Below, piece after piece: positions 1-4,845 of a DNA stretch of 5,162 nucleotides. The DNA lies in contig JAKALX010000297.1 in the NCBI GenBank assembly GCA_021823905.1, positions 1-5,162 on the forward strand, written 5' to 3'. The position numbers were made by a program, and so were the translations under genes. The stretch is from Chloroflexota bacterium (GTDB lineage Bacteria > Chloroflexota > Dehalococcoidia > Tepidiformales > Tepidiformaceae). Numbering within the stretch: the stretch's first letter is position 1; each line of letters starts with the position of its first letter. The notes beneath the pieces were generated by a model. The model saw only the letters and a list, made by a program, of their open reading frames with translations, did no database searches and had not been told where the DNA came from.

Positions 1-1
1 C

Positions 2-94
2 AGCCATGGAGCGCCGGGATGCGGAGATAGCGGGTGGTTTGAAGACGAGCGGATCGAGGCGCTCCTCGCGGACGGCGTCGTCCGGCAGGCATAG
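2..94 (+). pseudogene. 3' end of a possible CaiB/BaiF-type CoA-transferase gene, partial and perhaps frameshifted
   Basis: The frame starting at base 2 is open from the window edge to TAG at 92-94, giving 30 residues that end FEDERIEALLADGVVRQA. Family III CoA-transferases (CaiB/BaiF) commonly end in a helix of the type DEEIARLRADGVV, and the tail here fits that pattern. The preceding 12 residues in this frame do not resemble the family. In the frame starting at base 3, bases 9-41 read ERRDAEIAGGL, which is closer to the expected GEHNxEIL-like segment. A one-base shift near base 37-40 would join the two parts. This may therefore be the decayed or frameshifted end of such a gene. The start and body are outside the window. 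The family call rests on one short tail, so it is weak. Confidence 0.35.
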
Positions 95-131
95 CGAAGC
101 CGCTGCCCACGCCGTCGTATCAGAAGCGCGA

Positions 132-225
132 CAGCCATGGAGCGCCGGGATGCGGAGATAGCGGGTGGTTTGAAGACGAGCGGATCGAGGCGCTCCTCGC
201 GGACGGCGTCGTCCGGCAGGCATAG
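132..225 (+). pseudogene. Duplicated copy of the 3' gene tail
   Basis: This is the second copy of the terminal ~30 codons described at 2-94. It is identical in sequence and has the same TAG at 223-225. It has no start codon or ribosome-binding site of its own, and it lies in a different frame from copy 1 because the period is 131 bp. It is best read as a non-coding remnant produced by the tandem duplication. The apparent frame break seen in copy 1 is present here too, so that change predates the duplication if it is real. Confidence 0.5.
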
Positions 226-245
226 CGAAGTCGCTGCCCACGTCG

Positions 246-251
246 TATAGT
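246..251 (+). promoter_or_regulatory. Candidate -10 box of the toxin-antitoxin operon
   Basis: TATAGT lies 37 nt before the antitoxin ATG and differs from TATAAT at one position. A second option, TGTAAT at 253-258, overlaps the same short AT-rich patch. No convincing -35 box is visible 16-18 nt upstream. An AGTG (249-252) and CACT (263-266) pair flanks the patch and could be part of an operator for the ribbon-helix-helix antitoxin, which in this family usually represses its own operon. The first three bases of the box belong to the end of repeat copy 2. Confidence 0.35.
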
Positions 252-288
252 GTGTAATCGATCACTCTTGTTGTGTAGGAGCGGTGCG

Positions 289-567
289 ATGTCGCTGGTG
301 AGGATGCAGATCTTGCTCGAGGAAGACGAGCGGCGCGCGGTCGAAGACGAGGCGCGGCGGCTCGGCATCTCCATGAGCGAGGTGATCCGCCGGCAGGTGC
401 GGCCGCTGGCGCTCGCGGAAGGCCGCGCGGAGTACGACGGCGAATGGCCGCCAAAGGACGATCCGTTCTTCGCGCTCATCGGGAAATATGAGAGTTCGTT
501 GGATGAACCGAACGACGGCTCGATCCACCACGACACGTACCTCTACGGCGGCGAGATCGAAGCGTGA
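289..567 (+). CDS. vapB: Ribbon-helix-helix antitoxin, VapB type
   Basis: This 92-aa protein is the predicted antitoxin partner of the PIN toxin that follows. Residues 3-45 have the ribbon-helix-helix pattern: a short basic strand (VRMQILLEE) followed by two helices (DERRAVEDEARRLG and SMSEVIRRQVRPLA), matching CopG/RHH_1 DNA-binding dimers. The C-terminal half contains DPFFALIG near residue 55 and HHDTYLYG near residue 80. Similar motifs recur in VapB-type antitoxins, where the tail binds and masks the nuclease. The ATG at 289 is chosen because AGGAG at 277-281 sits 7 nt upstream. A GTG at 250 would add 13 unconvincing residues and overlap the -10 region. The stop overlaps the toxin start in GTGA (564-567), implying translational coupling. 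Family members usually autorepress the operon, more strongly together with the toxin; I infer the same here. Confidence 0.85.
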   Translation: MSLVRMQILLEEDERRAVEDEARRLGISMSEVIRRQVRPLALAEGRAEYDGEWPPKDDPFFALIGKYESSLDEPNDGSIHHDTYLYGGEIEA

Positions 568-965
568 AGGTGTTGCTCGACACGAGCGCCGCCTATGCGC
601 TGACTGATCGCCGCGACCCGTACCATGTTTCGGCTCGCGCGTACGTTCGCACGCCCGGCCTGGCGCTCGTGACGGCGTCGGCCATCGTCGCCGAAACCTA
701 CACCATCGTTAGGCGCCGCATTCACTACCGGGCGGCGATTGAGTGGGTCGAGTCACTGCGCGTCGGCGGGCACGTCACTGTCGAGCACGTGGGATTGGCC
801 GAAGACGCGGCAATCTGGGGCATCCTCCGCGAGTACGCGGGCGTGCCGCTGAGTTATGCCGACGCCTCGGTGATCGCGCTTGGCCGGGCGACGGGGATCA
901 AAGAGGTCTTCAGCTTTGACACGGATTTCGCCGCCTGCGGCCTGCGGCTCGTTCCTGGCGGCTGA
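564..965 (+). CDS. vapC: PIN-domain ribonuclease toxin, VapC type
   Basis: This 133-aa protein has the normal size for a single-domain VapC. PIN toxins are Mg2+-dependent endoribonucleases that cut tRNA or rRNA when not bound by antitoxin. The acidic active-site set is intact: D6 in VLLDTSA, E44 in IVAETY, D100 in LSYADAS, and D119 in FSFDTDF, with D121 nearby. Translation starts at GTG 564, overlapping the antitoxin stop by 4 nt. This arrangement favours making the antitoxin first and coupling toxin synthesis to it. The gene looks complete and undamaged, with base composition like its partner. The cellular RNA target cannot be read from the sequence. A housekeeping PIN protein is less likely because of the antitoxin partner and the overlapping start. 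Confidence 0.9.
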   Translation: MKVLLDTSAAYALTDRRDPYHVSARAYVRTPGLALVTASAIVAETYTIVRRRIHYRAAIEWVESLRVGGHVTVEHVGLAEDAAIWGILREYAGVPLSYADASVIALGRATGIKEVFSFDTDFAACGLRLVPGG

Positions 966-1012
966 CGATAGCCGAGGCCCAGGCCCGACGATAACGGAGC
1001 GCTGCGCCGGCG

Positions 1013-1043
1013 GCAGGCATTGCAGCGCCGCTGCAATGCCTGC
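1013..1043 (+). terminator. Perfect 14-bp hairpin after the toxin-antitoxin operon
   Basis: The left arm (1013-1026) and right arm (1030-1043) are exact reverse complements around a 3-nt GCC loop. The hairpin starts 47 nt after the vapC stop. No T-run follows on either strand (the plus side continues GATCCGCTATTG), so it is not a classic intrinsic terminator. It could still stop or stabilise transcripts of the operon, or be a REP-like intergenic palindrome. The same position is downstream of the minus-strand peptide gene, so it could serve both directions. Confidence 0.5.
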
Positions 1044-1136
1044 GATCCGCTATTGAGGTCGCGGCGCCCGAGACGCGGCGTGTCCCCAGCTGGCCCCATG
1101 GGGCATTCGAGATGAGCTTCTGTTCAACACGGTTCT

Positions 1137-1172
1137 CCTGGTCGTTGAGGTTCAGGGTTGCCTACGACCAGG
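1137..1172 (-). other. 9-bp inverted repeat across the stop codon of the peptide gene
   Basis: CCTGGTCGT at 1137-1145 and ACGACCAGG at 1164-1172 are exact reverse complements with an 18-nt loop. On the minus strand the first arm encodes the last codons of the 46-aa peptide gene and the TAG lies at the arm-loop border. No T-run follows. It could act as a 3' stabilising or weak terminating stem. Confidence 0.4.
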
Positions 1173-1302
1173 TGCCGCCAGAAGTTTGAATTACCGGAGT
1201 CGGGTTGGCTTTGGCCTGGGCGGTGCCGCCACCCTGGGTCGCGAGGGCCCCGGAGATAACGATGGCGGTGAGGGCGGCTAGCAGGATGAGTCGACGTTTC
1301 AT
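1162..1302 (-). CDS. 46-aa secreted or lipophilic small peptide of unknown function
   Basis: The product has a charged start (MKRR), a hydrophobic core at residues 5-22 (LILLAALTAIVISGALAT), and a small-residue stretch ending AQA at 28-30, a plausible signal-peptidase I site. Cleavage there would release a 16-residue product, KANPTPVIQTSGGTWS; an alternative cut after ALA (19-21) would leave about 25 residues. The start is ATG 1302, preceded by AAGGGAGA (1311-1318) at 8-nt spacing; an upstream ATG at 1362 lacks this support and would bury the signal peptide. Codon third positions are mostly G/C, as expected for a real gene here. After the TAG the same frame stays open for 83 codons, and the first dozen also look coding-like, so the gene may be the truncated front of a longer secreted protein. 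I do not recognise the family. Confidence 0.55.
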   Translation of the reverse strand: MKRRLILLAALTAIVISGALATQGGGTAQAKANPTPVIQTSGGTWS

Positions 1303-1330
1303 GGTCTTGTTCTCCCTTTCGGTGTGGCGC

Positions 1331-1349
1331 CCCAACGATCGGCGTTGGG
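1331..1349 (-). promoter_or_regulatory. Leader hairpin of the small-peptide gene
   Basis: CCCAACG (1331-1337) and CGTTGGG (1343-1349) are a perfect 7-bp stem with a 5-nt loop. On the minus strand this lies 29 nt upstream of the ATG and just before the ribosome-binding site. If the promoter proposed at 1361-1389 is right, the stem sits at the extreme 5' end of the mRNA, where such stems can protect transcripts or affect initiation. Confidence 0.45.
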
Positions 1350-1360
1350 TTCCTTGTTCC

Positions 1361-1389
1361 AAGTTAAGTAGACAGGCGTGCCCTGTCAG
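1361..1389 (-). promoter_or_regulatory. Candidate promoter and operator of the small-peptide gene
   Basis: Read on the minus strand, CTGACA (1389-1384) and TAACTT (1366-1361) are 17 nt apart, a correct -35/-10 spacing, although the -10 match is poor. Between them lies a perfect 6-bp inverted repeat, GACAGG (1371-1376) and CCTGTC (1382-1387), with a 5-nt centre. Its place in the spacer is typical of a repressor or MerR-type operator. The regulator is not identified. Confidence 0.3.
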
Positions 1390-1622
1390 GCAGACGGTGC
1401 GTTTCAGCTTGGTTGCGCCCGTTCACCTGGCGTCCGCCGAGGCGCCCCAAACAGCCGCCCCGTAGATTCAAGCAGGCGGGAATCCGGCGTTCACTCAAGG
1501 CGCCAGGAAAATTGAGTCATGCTCAAGTTTCTGCGAGCTTCTGCCGTGAAGTTCGTTCGTATCTCGCCCGACGGCGCGTACGCTGGGTGGCTTGCCGCTC
1601 CTTCAGCCCGCGCTTGAGTGAG

Positions 1623-2915
1623 TCAGGGCAGTTCCCCCGCTTCCAGCACGGGAACTCTCTGGAGGCGCTGCGCCGGCGCGCGGAGCAGCGGCTGGCGGGC
1701 GACCACGAGGAGGCAGAGTCCGAGGGTAGTCCAGGCGAGCGCCGGGAGAACTGCTTCGAGGCCAAACAGCTGCCCCAGCGCGCTGACGGGCGCTGCGTCG
1801 AGCATCGCCAGGCCCATCGCCAGGGGGAAGAGGCCGAGCACCCGCCCACGCATCTCGTCGCTGACGAGGAACTGGACCATCGTCGAGGCGCTGACCATCG
1901 TGCCCACCAGCGCGAAGCCGAGCCCGAAGTTCACGACGGCCGTCAGCGGCACCAGGCGCGAATGCCCGAAGACGATTGTTCCCGTGGCGAAGAGCAGCAC
2001 CATCGTGCTGAAGCTGCGCCCGCTCCTCGTCAGCCGGTGGTTGCGCGCGAAGAACACCGAGGCCGTGGCTGCGCCAAGGCCCCAGGTCATCGCCATGAGC
2101 CCGAATTGCGACTTCGAAAGGCCGAGCACCTCGGTCATCCAGATTGGCCCAAGCGTCGCCGGTCCGGGCATGCCGACCACCTGGAGGATCAGGATCAGCA
2201 GGATGATCCCGGAGATCGCCGGGTCGCGGCGCGTGTAGGCCAGGCCCGAGCGGATGTTGCCGAGCATGCCCTCGCTGCGCCGGGCGCCGCCGAGACTGCG
2301 GAAGCGCAGCGCGGAGATCAGCGGCAGGATGGCGAGCCAGGCAACGAGGGACCCGGCGTAGACCTGGCCCGGCTCGAACATGGCGTTCAGGAGGCCGACG
2401 AGCGGTAGCGAAAGCGGCGTGGTGAGCTGGACGGCCATCATCTGGAGGCCGATGCCGTTGGCGAGGTCGCTCATGCCCACAATCGCGGGCGTGCTGGCGC
2501 TGCGCGTGGGCTGGTCGATCGCCATGTTCCCGGCGGCGAGAAACGTGAGCACAAGCAGCGCGGCGACGGTTGCCTCGCCAAACGGCTCGGTGAGCATCAG
2601 CGCGGCGATGACGACGTTGAGCGCGAGCGCCGTCGACTCGCAGAAAAGGAGTACGCGGCGCCGTTCGAAACGGTCGGCGATGGCGCCGCCGACGAGGCTG
2701 AAGAAGAGCAGCGCGCTGCCCCTAGAAGCGGCGATCAATCCGACATAGAGCACCGACCGCGACGGGTATTGCGCCTGCACCCAGAACACCTGCGTGAGGA
2801 ACTGGATCGGCATCACGAAGCCGACGATCGTCGTTCCCAGGAGCAGCAAGCGGAAATCGCGGTGAGCCAGCGCGCGCATCGACTGGCGGCGCGCAAAGAA
2901 CGATCCCGATTCCAT
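1623..2915 (-). CDS. Major facilitator superfamily permease, MFS_3/DHA3-like exporter
   Basis: This 430-aa inner-membrane protein has the length and about 12 hydrophobic segments expected of an MFS permease; the first spans roughly residues 21-46. Motif A between helices 2 and 3 is intact as GGAIADRFERRR (76-87). IDQPTRSA (133-140) corresponds to the ALDNPARQA-like segment of MFS_3 proteins. DEMRGRVLGLF (353-363) matches the conserved cytoplasmic loop before helix 11. This group includes proton-driven drug, macrolide and siderophore exporters, so export of a small molecule is likely, but the substrate cannot be read. ATG 2915 is chosen; ATG 2879 (just before RALAHRDFRLL) is an alternative. 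Neither has a Shine-Dalgarno sequence, and a -10-like box ends 6 nt before ATG 2915, suggesting a leaderless mRNA. The protease gene ends 40 nt upstream on the same strand. Confidence 0.88.
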   Translation of the reverse strand: MESGSFFARRQSMRALAHRDFRLLLLGTTIVGFVMPIQFLTQVFWVQAQYPSRSVLYVGLIAASRGSALLFFSLVGGAIADRFERRRVLLFCESTALALNVVIAALMLTEPFGEATVAALLVLTFLAAGNMAIDQPTRSASTPAIVGMSDLANGIGLQMMAVQLTTPLSLPLVGLLNAMFEPGQVYAGSLVAWLAILPLISALRFRSLGGARRSEGMLGNIRSGLAYTRRDPAISGIILLILILQVVGMPGPATLGPIWMTEVLGLSKSQFGLMAMTWGLGAATASVFFARNHRLTRSGRSFSTMVLLFATGTIVFGHSRLVPLTAVVNFGLGFALVGTMVSASTMVQFLVSDEMRGRVLGLFPLAMGLAMLDAAPVSALGQLFGLEAVLPALAWTTLGLCLLVVARQPLLRAPAQRLQRVPVLEAGELP

Positions 2916-2921
2916 CAGGGG

Positions 2922-2927
2922 ATTGTA
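2922..2927 (-). promoter_or_regulatory. -10 box placed for a leaderless MFS transcript
   Basis: TACAAT on the minus strand differs from TATAAT at one base. Initiation about 7 nt downstream would fall at the A of ATG 2915, which has no ribosome-binding site. No good -35 is visible. A 5-bp inverted repeat, GAGCG (2940-2944) and CGCTC (2948-2952), lies just upstream and could be an operator half-site pair, or the end of the protease transcript, since the protease stop is at 2956. Confidence 0.4.
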
Positions 2928-2955
2928 TGCGACGGCTCCGAGCGGTGCGCTCCCG

Positions 2956-3948
2956 TCAGTCGCGGGCGATCGCCGGACCTACAGCGCCGTACGGGTGGCC
3001 GCCCGCGGGCCTGGCCGGTCCCGAAGGCGCCGCGGCGACGTCGACGGTGCAACGGAGTTCCCCGCAGGCGGCCAGGAGGTCGTCGACGAGTTGCTGGTCG
3101 ACGCGCGATCCGCTGTTGAGGGCTGGGGAGCCCGTCGCTCCGCGCGTGTGAATGCCGACGACGCGGCCGAACGAAGGCGCCGCGGGGTTCGACGACCAGA
3201 TGGCGGCGCCGCTTTCGCCTGCCTCGGTGTCGATGTCATACCAGAGCGTGAACGGCTCGATCGAGGCGAAGCCCGAGGTGGCGGCGACCCACATCGTGCC
3301 CTCCGGCTCGTCGGCCGGGTAGCCAGCGATGGCGGGCGCGAATCCGCCGGCGGCGAGGGCGTCGTCGTCGAGGACAGACATCGCGAACCAGCGCGCGGCG
3401 CGGCCAAGGCGGTCGTCGGGCAGGCGGATGAGCCCCCAGTCGAAGTCGGCGTTGCCGCCGGTGGCGATGAAGCCGTCGGGCACCCACCAATCGGTGGCGA
3501 AGGCGGCGCCGAACGGCTCGCTCGTCCCATCCTTCCCGGGAACGACGCGGATGTGCTTCGCCCAGGCGCCGCTCTCGGGATTCCAGAGGCAATGGCCGGC
3601 GGTGAGGACGGCGTCCGGGCCGACGAGCGCGCCGCTGCAGACCTCGGCGAGCTGCCCGGCGTCGTCAATCGCCTCCACACGGGCGATGGCGCTATAAGGG
3701 AAGGCGCTGGTGTCCGTTACCCGCGTCCGGTTGTCGTCGCCGATGATGCTGGGTTCGCGATGGAGCGTGGCGCCGGTTGGCGCCGTCATCGGGCCTGGCG
3801 AGACATCGTGGTGAACGACACCCCCGGAGGTGACCGATCCCGCGGGCGCGCCCGCGACAGCGCCCGAGACCGTCGCGGCCATGATCACGACGGCGACCAA
3901 CAGGGCGCCTCGCAGGACGAGCGGCGAACGGGACCGCGCGATGCTCAC
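2956..3948 (-). CDS. Secreted trypsin-like serine protease, glutamyl endopeptidase (V8) type
   Basis: This 330-aa product has an N-terminal signal peptide (SRSPLVLRG followed by a hydrophobic core, residues 10-32, ending near AVAGA) and a probable propeptide up to about residue 67. The catalytic triad of a chymotrypsin-fold protease is complete: H119 in VLTAGHC, D170 in ADFDWGLIRL, and S246 in TEAGESGAAI. C104 and C120 bracket the histidine as in family S1; C295 and C300 could form a second disulfide. VVGIHTRG places H267 where glutamyl endopeptidases carry the histidine that recognises an acidic P1 residue, so cleavage after Glu or Asp is likely. The start is GTG 3948; the frame is closed upstream by a stop at 3985-3987 and no better start exists. 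No clear Shine-Dalgarno is seen. It is expected to act outside the cell. The C-terminal ~30 residues are Ala/Gly/Pro-rich. Confidence 0.88.
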   Translation of the reverse strand: MSIARSRSPLVLRGALLVAVVIMAATVSGAVAGAPAGSVTSGGVVHHDVSPGPMTAPTGATLHREPSIIGDDNRTRVTDTSAFPYSAIARVEAIDDAGQLAEVCSGALVGPDAVLTAGHCLWNPESGAWAKHIRVVPGKDGTSEPFGAAFATDWWVPDGFIATGGNADFDWGLIRLPDDRLGRAARWFAMSVLDDDALAAGGFAPAIAGYPADEPEGTMWVAATSGFASIEPFTLWYDIDTEAGESGAAIWSSNPAAPSFGRVVGIHTRGATGSPALNSGSRVDQQLVDDLLAACGELRCTVDVAAAPSGPARPAGGHPYGAVGPAIARD

Positions 3949-3960
3949 AGACTGGATATC

Positions 3961-4017
3961 GGCGGAAACACGAACGACCAGAGATCAGAGGCGAGCGCGT
4001 GGCCGAAACACGTCCGA
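3961..4017 (-). repeat. Pair of 17-bp imperfect direct repeats, 40 bp apart
   Basis: Bases 3961-3977 and 4001-4017 match at 14 of 17 positions; the shared core is GAAACACG, which on the minus strand reads CGTGTTTC. One copy lies in the loop of the inverted repeat at 3976-4036 and the other just beyond its distal arm, upstream of the protease start. They could be paired sites for a regulator of the protease gene. Confidence 0.5.
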
Positions 4018-4036
4018 TGCGCTCTGATCTCCGGTC
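3976..4036 (-). terminator. 15-bp inverted repeat between the 88-aa gene and the protease gene
   Basis: The arms 3976-3990 and 4022-4036 are reverse complements at 14 of 15 positions, separated by 31 nt. The arm next to the 88-aa gene begins 14 nt after its stop codon. On the minus strand the second arm is followed by GTTCGTGTTTCC, a weak T-rich stretch, so the structure may terminate transcription from the right. The alternative is a long operator for the protease gene, whose GTG lies 28 nt beyond. Confidence 0.45.
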
Positions 4037-4049
4037 TCTGGTCTTCGTT

Positions 4050-4316
4050 CTACTCCCAGGCTCGCAGCCGCTGGCGAAAGGCGTCGCGGATCTCGCCGGC
4101 AGCGGGCGGTTCGACAAGGGGTCCGAGGAATACGAGCCGTCCTTCGAGGTAGTCCAGCGCGCTTTCGACGCTGGTCACGTCGTCGCTGTCCGCGGCTTCG
4201 GCGAAGAGCGCGTCGGCGAGGACCGCGGGAGCAGCGCTGATCGCCGCGCGGGCAGCATCGGTGGTCGCGAGCTCGCGGCCGAAGATGCGGGTGAGCTGGG
4301 TGAGAGCAGCCGTCAT
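4050..4316 (-). CDS. 88-aa helical protein of unknown function
   Basis: I do not recognise this protein. It begins MTAALTQLTRIFGRELA, is Ala/Leu/Glu/Asp-rich and probably all-helical, and ends in a charged helix (AAGEIRDAFRQRLRAWE). The middle contains an acidic patch, AEAADSDDVTSVESALDYLEGRL (about residues 40-62). There is no signal peptide, membrane segment, cysteine pair or known catalytic motif. Third codon positions are almost all G or C, which supports real coding. ATG 4316 is chosen; TTG 4346 in the same frame would add 10 residues (MPVARYRFLA). Neither has a clear Shine-Dalgarno. The gene lies 94 nt downstream of the zinc-ribbon gene on the same strand and may share its transcript. 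Its 3' end abuts the inverted repeat at 3976-4036. Confidence 0.65.
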   Translation of the reverse strand: MTAALTQLTRIFGRELATTDAARAAISAAPAVLADALFAEAADSDDVTSVESALDYLEGRLVFLGPLVEPPAAGEIRDAFRQRLRAWE

Positions 4317-4410
4317 CGCCAGGAAACGGTAGCGCGCGACGGGCAAGCTTCGCCAGCGGCGGCCAAGCCGGGCGCCGAACGCGTGCGCGATATGAAGTTC
4401 GGGCCGAAAG

Positions 4411-4770
4411 CTAGCGGGCCGCTTCCTCCTGGGCAGGCGGCTTCATCTTGCTGTAGCAGGCGCTGCAGTAGACGGGGCGCTCGCCGCGGGGAACGAACGG
4501 GACTTCGGTCATCTGGCCGCATTCGGCGCAGGATGCCGGGTGCATCTGGCGGGGGGTCTTGCCGCCGAAGCTCGCGAAGTTGCCGTAGCGGACGTAGCCG
4601 TCGGTCTGTTCGAGCGTGCTCTGGCTGGCGCGGCGCGCCGAGCGGCAGGACTGGCAACGCGTGGGCTCGTTCATGAGCCCCTTGTTGGCGTAGAACTCCT
4701 GCTCGCCCGCTGTGAATACGAACGGTGTGCCACAGTCGCGGCACGCGATTTGCTTGTCGGCAAATGCCAA
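4411..4770 (-). CDS. Double zinc-ribbon protein (zf-trcl/CxxC type)
   Basis: This 119-aa product has two four-cysteine modules. The first uses C10-x2-C13 and C39-x2-C42 around FVFTAGEQEFYANKGL, the hallmark of the probable zinc-ribbon domain family. The second uses C81-x2-C84 and C102-x2-C105 around TEVPFVPRGERPVYC. A Gly/Ser/Tyr-containing linker (about 44-80) joins them, and the tail ends KMKPPAQEEAAR. Each module should bind one zinc ion. The family's role is not established; nucleic-acid or protein binding is a fair guess. The start is taken as TTG 4770 (MAFADKQIACRDCG), where family members normally begin, with AGGAG at 4781-4785 10 nt upstream. ATG 4815 would add 15 unconserved residues and read through that ribosome-binding site. 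The adjacent upstream gene encodes a CDF metal exporter, so zinc is a shared theme, but a link is only inferred. Confidence 0.85.
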   Translation of the reverse strand: MAFADKQIACRDCGTPFVFTAGEQEFYANKGLMNEPTRCQSCRSARRASQSTLEQTDGYVRYGNFASFGGKTPRQMHPASCAECGQMTEVPFVPRGERPVYCSACYSKMKPPAQEEAAR

Positions 4771-4813
4771 GGGACGGGATCTCCTGTAATCCGCACCATG
4801 CGGGATTGATCCC

Positions 4814-4819
4814 ATGGTA
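4814..4819 (-). promoter_or_regulatory. Possible extended -10 of the zinc-ribbon gene
   Basis: On the minus strand TGCTACCAT combines a TGN extension with TACCAT, about 44 nt before the TTG start. It would give a leader of roughly 37 nt containing the AGGAG. No -35 box is evident. Confidence 0.25.
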
Positions 4820-4845
4820 GCAGATGGCGGCAGGGGAGGAGGAAA

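Larger units (their letters stand above)
1..248 (+). repeat. Tandem direct duplication, 131-bp period
   Basis: Copy 1 spans 1-120 and copy 2 spans 132-248, with an 11-nt linker (121-131) between them. The first 99 bases are identical in both copies. The remainder differs by one C-to-T change (100 versus 231) and a 3-nt deletion in copy 2 after base 241. The period of 131 is not a multiple of three, so the duplication does not preserve a reading frame across copies. Each copy contains the same short open tail ending in TAG. Copy 2 ends at the TAT that begins the candidate -10 box of the downstream toxin-antitoxin operon. Further copies could lie left of the window. The two differences argue against a pure assembly stutter, though they do not exclude it. 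Confidence 0.95.
1303..1622. other. 320-bp gap between the peptide gene and the MFS gene
   Basis: I see no convincing gene here on either strand. The right half (1490-1625) is rich in TTGAGT-like words. TCACTCAAG at 1491-1499 pairs exactly with CTTGAGTGA at 1613-1621. Between them TTGAG (1512-1516) and CTCAA (1522-1526) make a small 5-bp hairpin with a 5-nt loop. TGAGTCA occurs at 1513-1519 and again at 1619-1625, the latter overlapping the MFS stop. A 10-bp direct repeat, GGCGCCCCAA, occurs at 1326-1335 and 1441-1450. The left half carries the promoter and leader elements of the peptide gene. Confidence 0.6.

Noticed and set aside
1..248. CRISPR or integron-like repeat array
   Set aside because: There are only two long copies with an 11-nt linker and protein-coding-derived sequence; no short regular repeats with unique spacers are present.
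120..536. 138-aa minus-strand open frame opposite the antitoxin
   Set aside because: Ser/Arg-rich shadow of the vapB gene, which has a ribosome-binding site, a ribbon-helix-helix pattern and coupling to vapC.
1093..1104. 12-bp palindrome GCCCCATGGGGC
   Set aside because: It has no loop, no nearby start site and no second copy seen; such short GC-rich palindromes occur by chance in this composition.
1413..2408. 331-aa plus-strand open frame
   Set aside because: It is antisense to the MFS permease, whose motifs and membrane helices are clear. The product is Arg/His/Glu-rich low-complexity sequence typical of a GC-rich shadow frame.
3949..3960. Leaderless promoter for the protease gene
   Set aside because: The GATATCCA stretch before GTG 3948 does not fit the TANNNT -10 pattern, unlike the site before the MFS gene.
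2923..4152. 409-aa plus-strand open frame
   Set aside because: It is antisense to the serine protease with an intact catalytic triad. The translation is Arg/Gly/Asp-rich with no domain.
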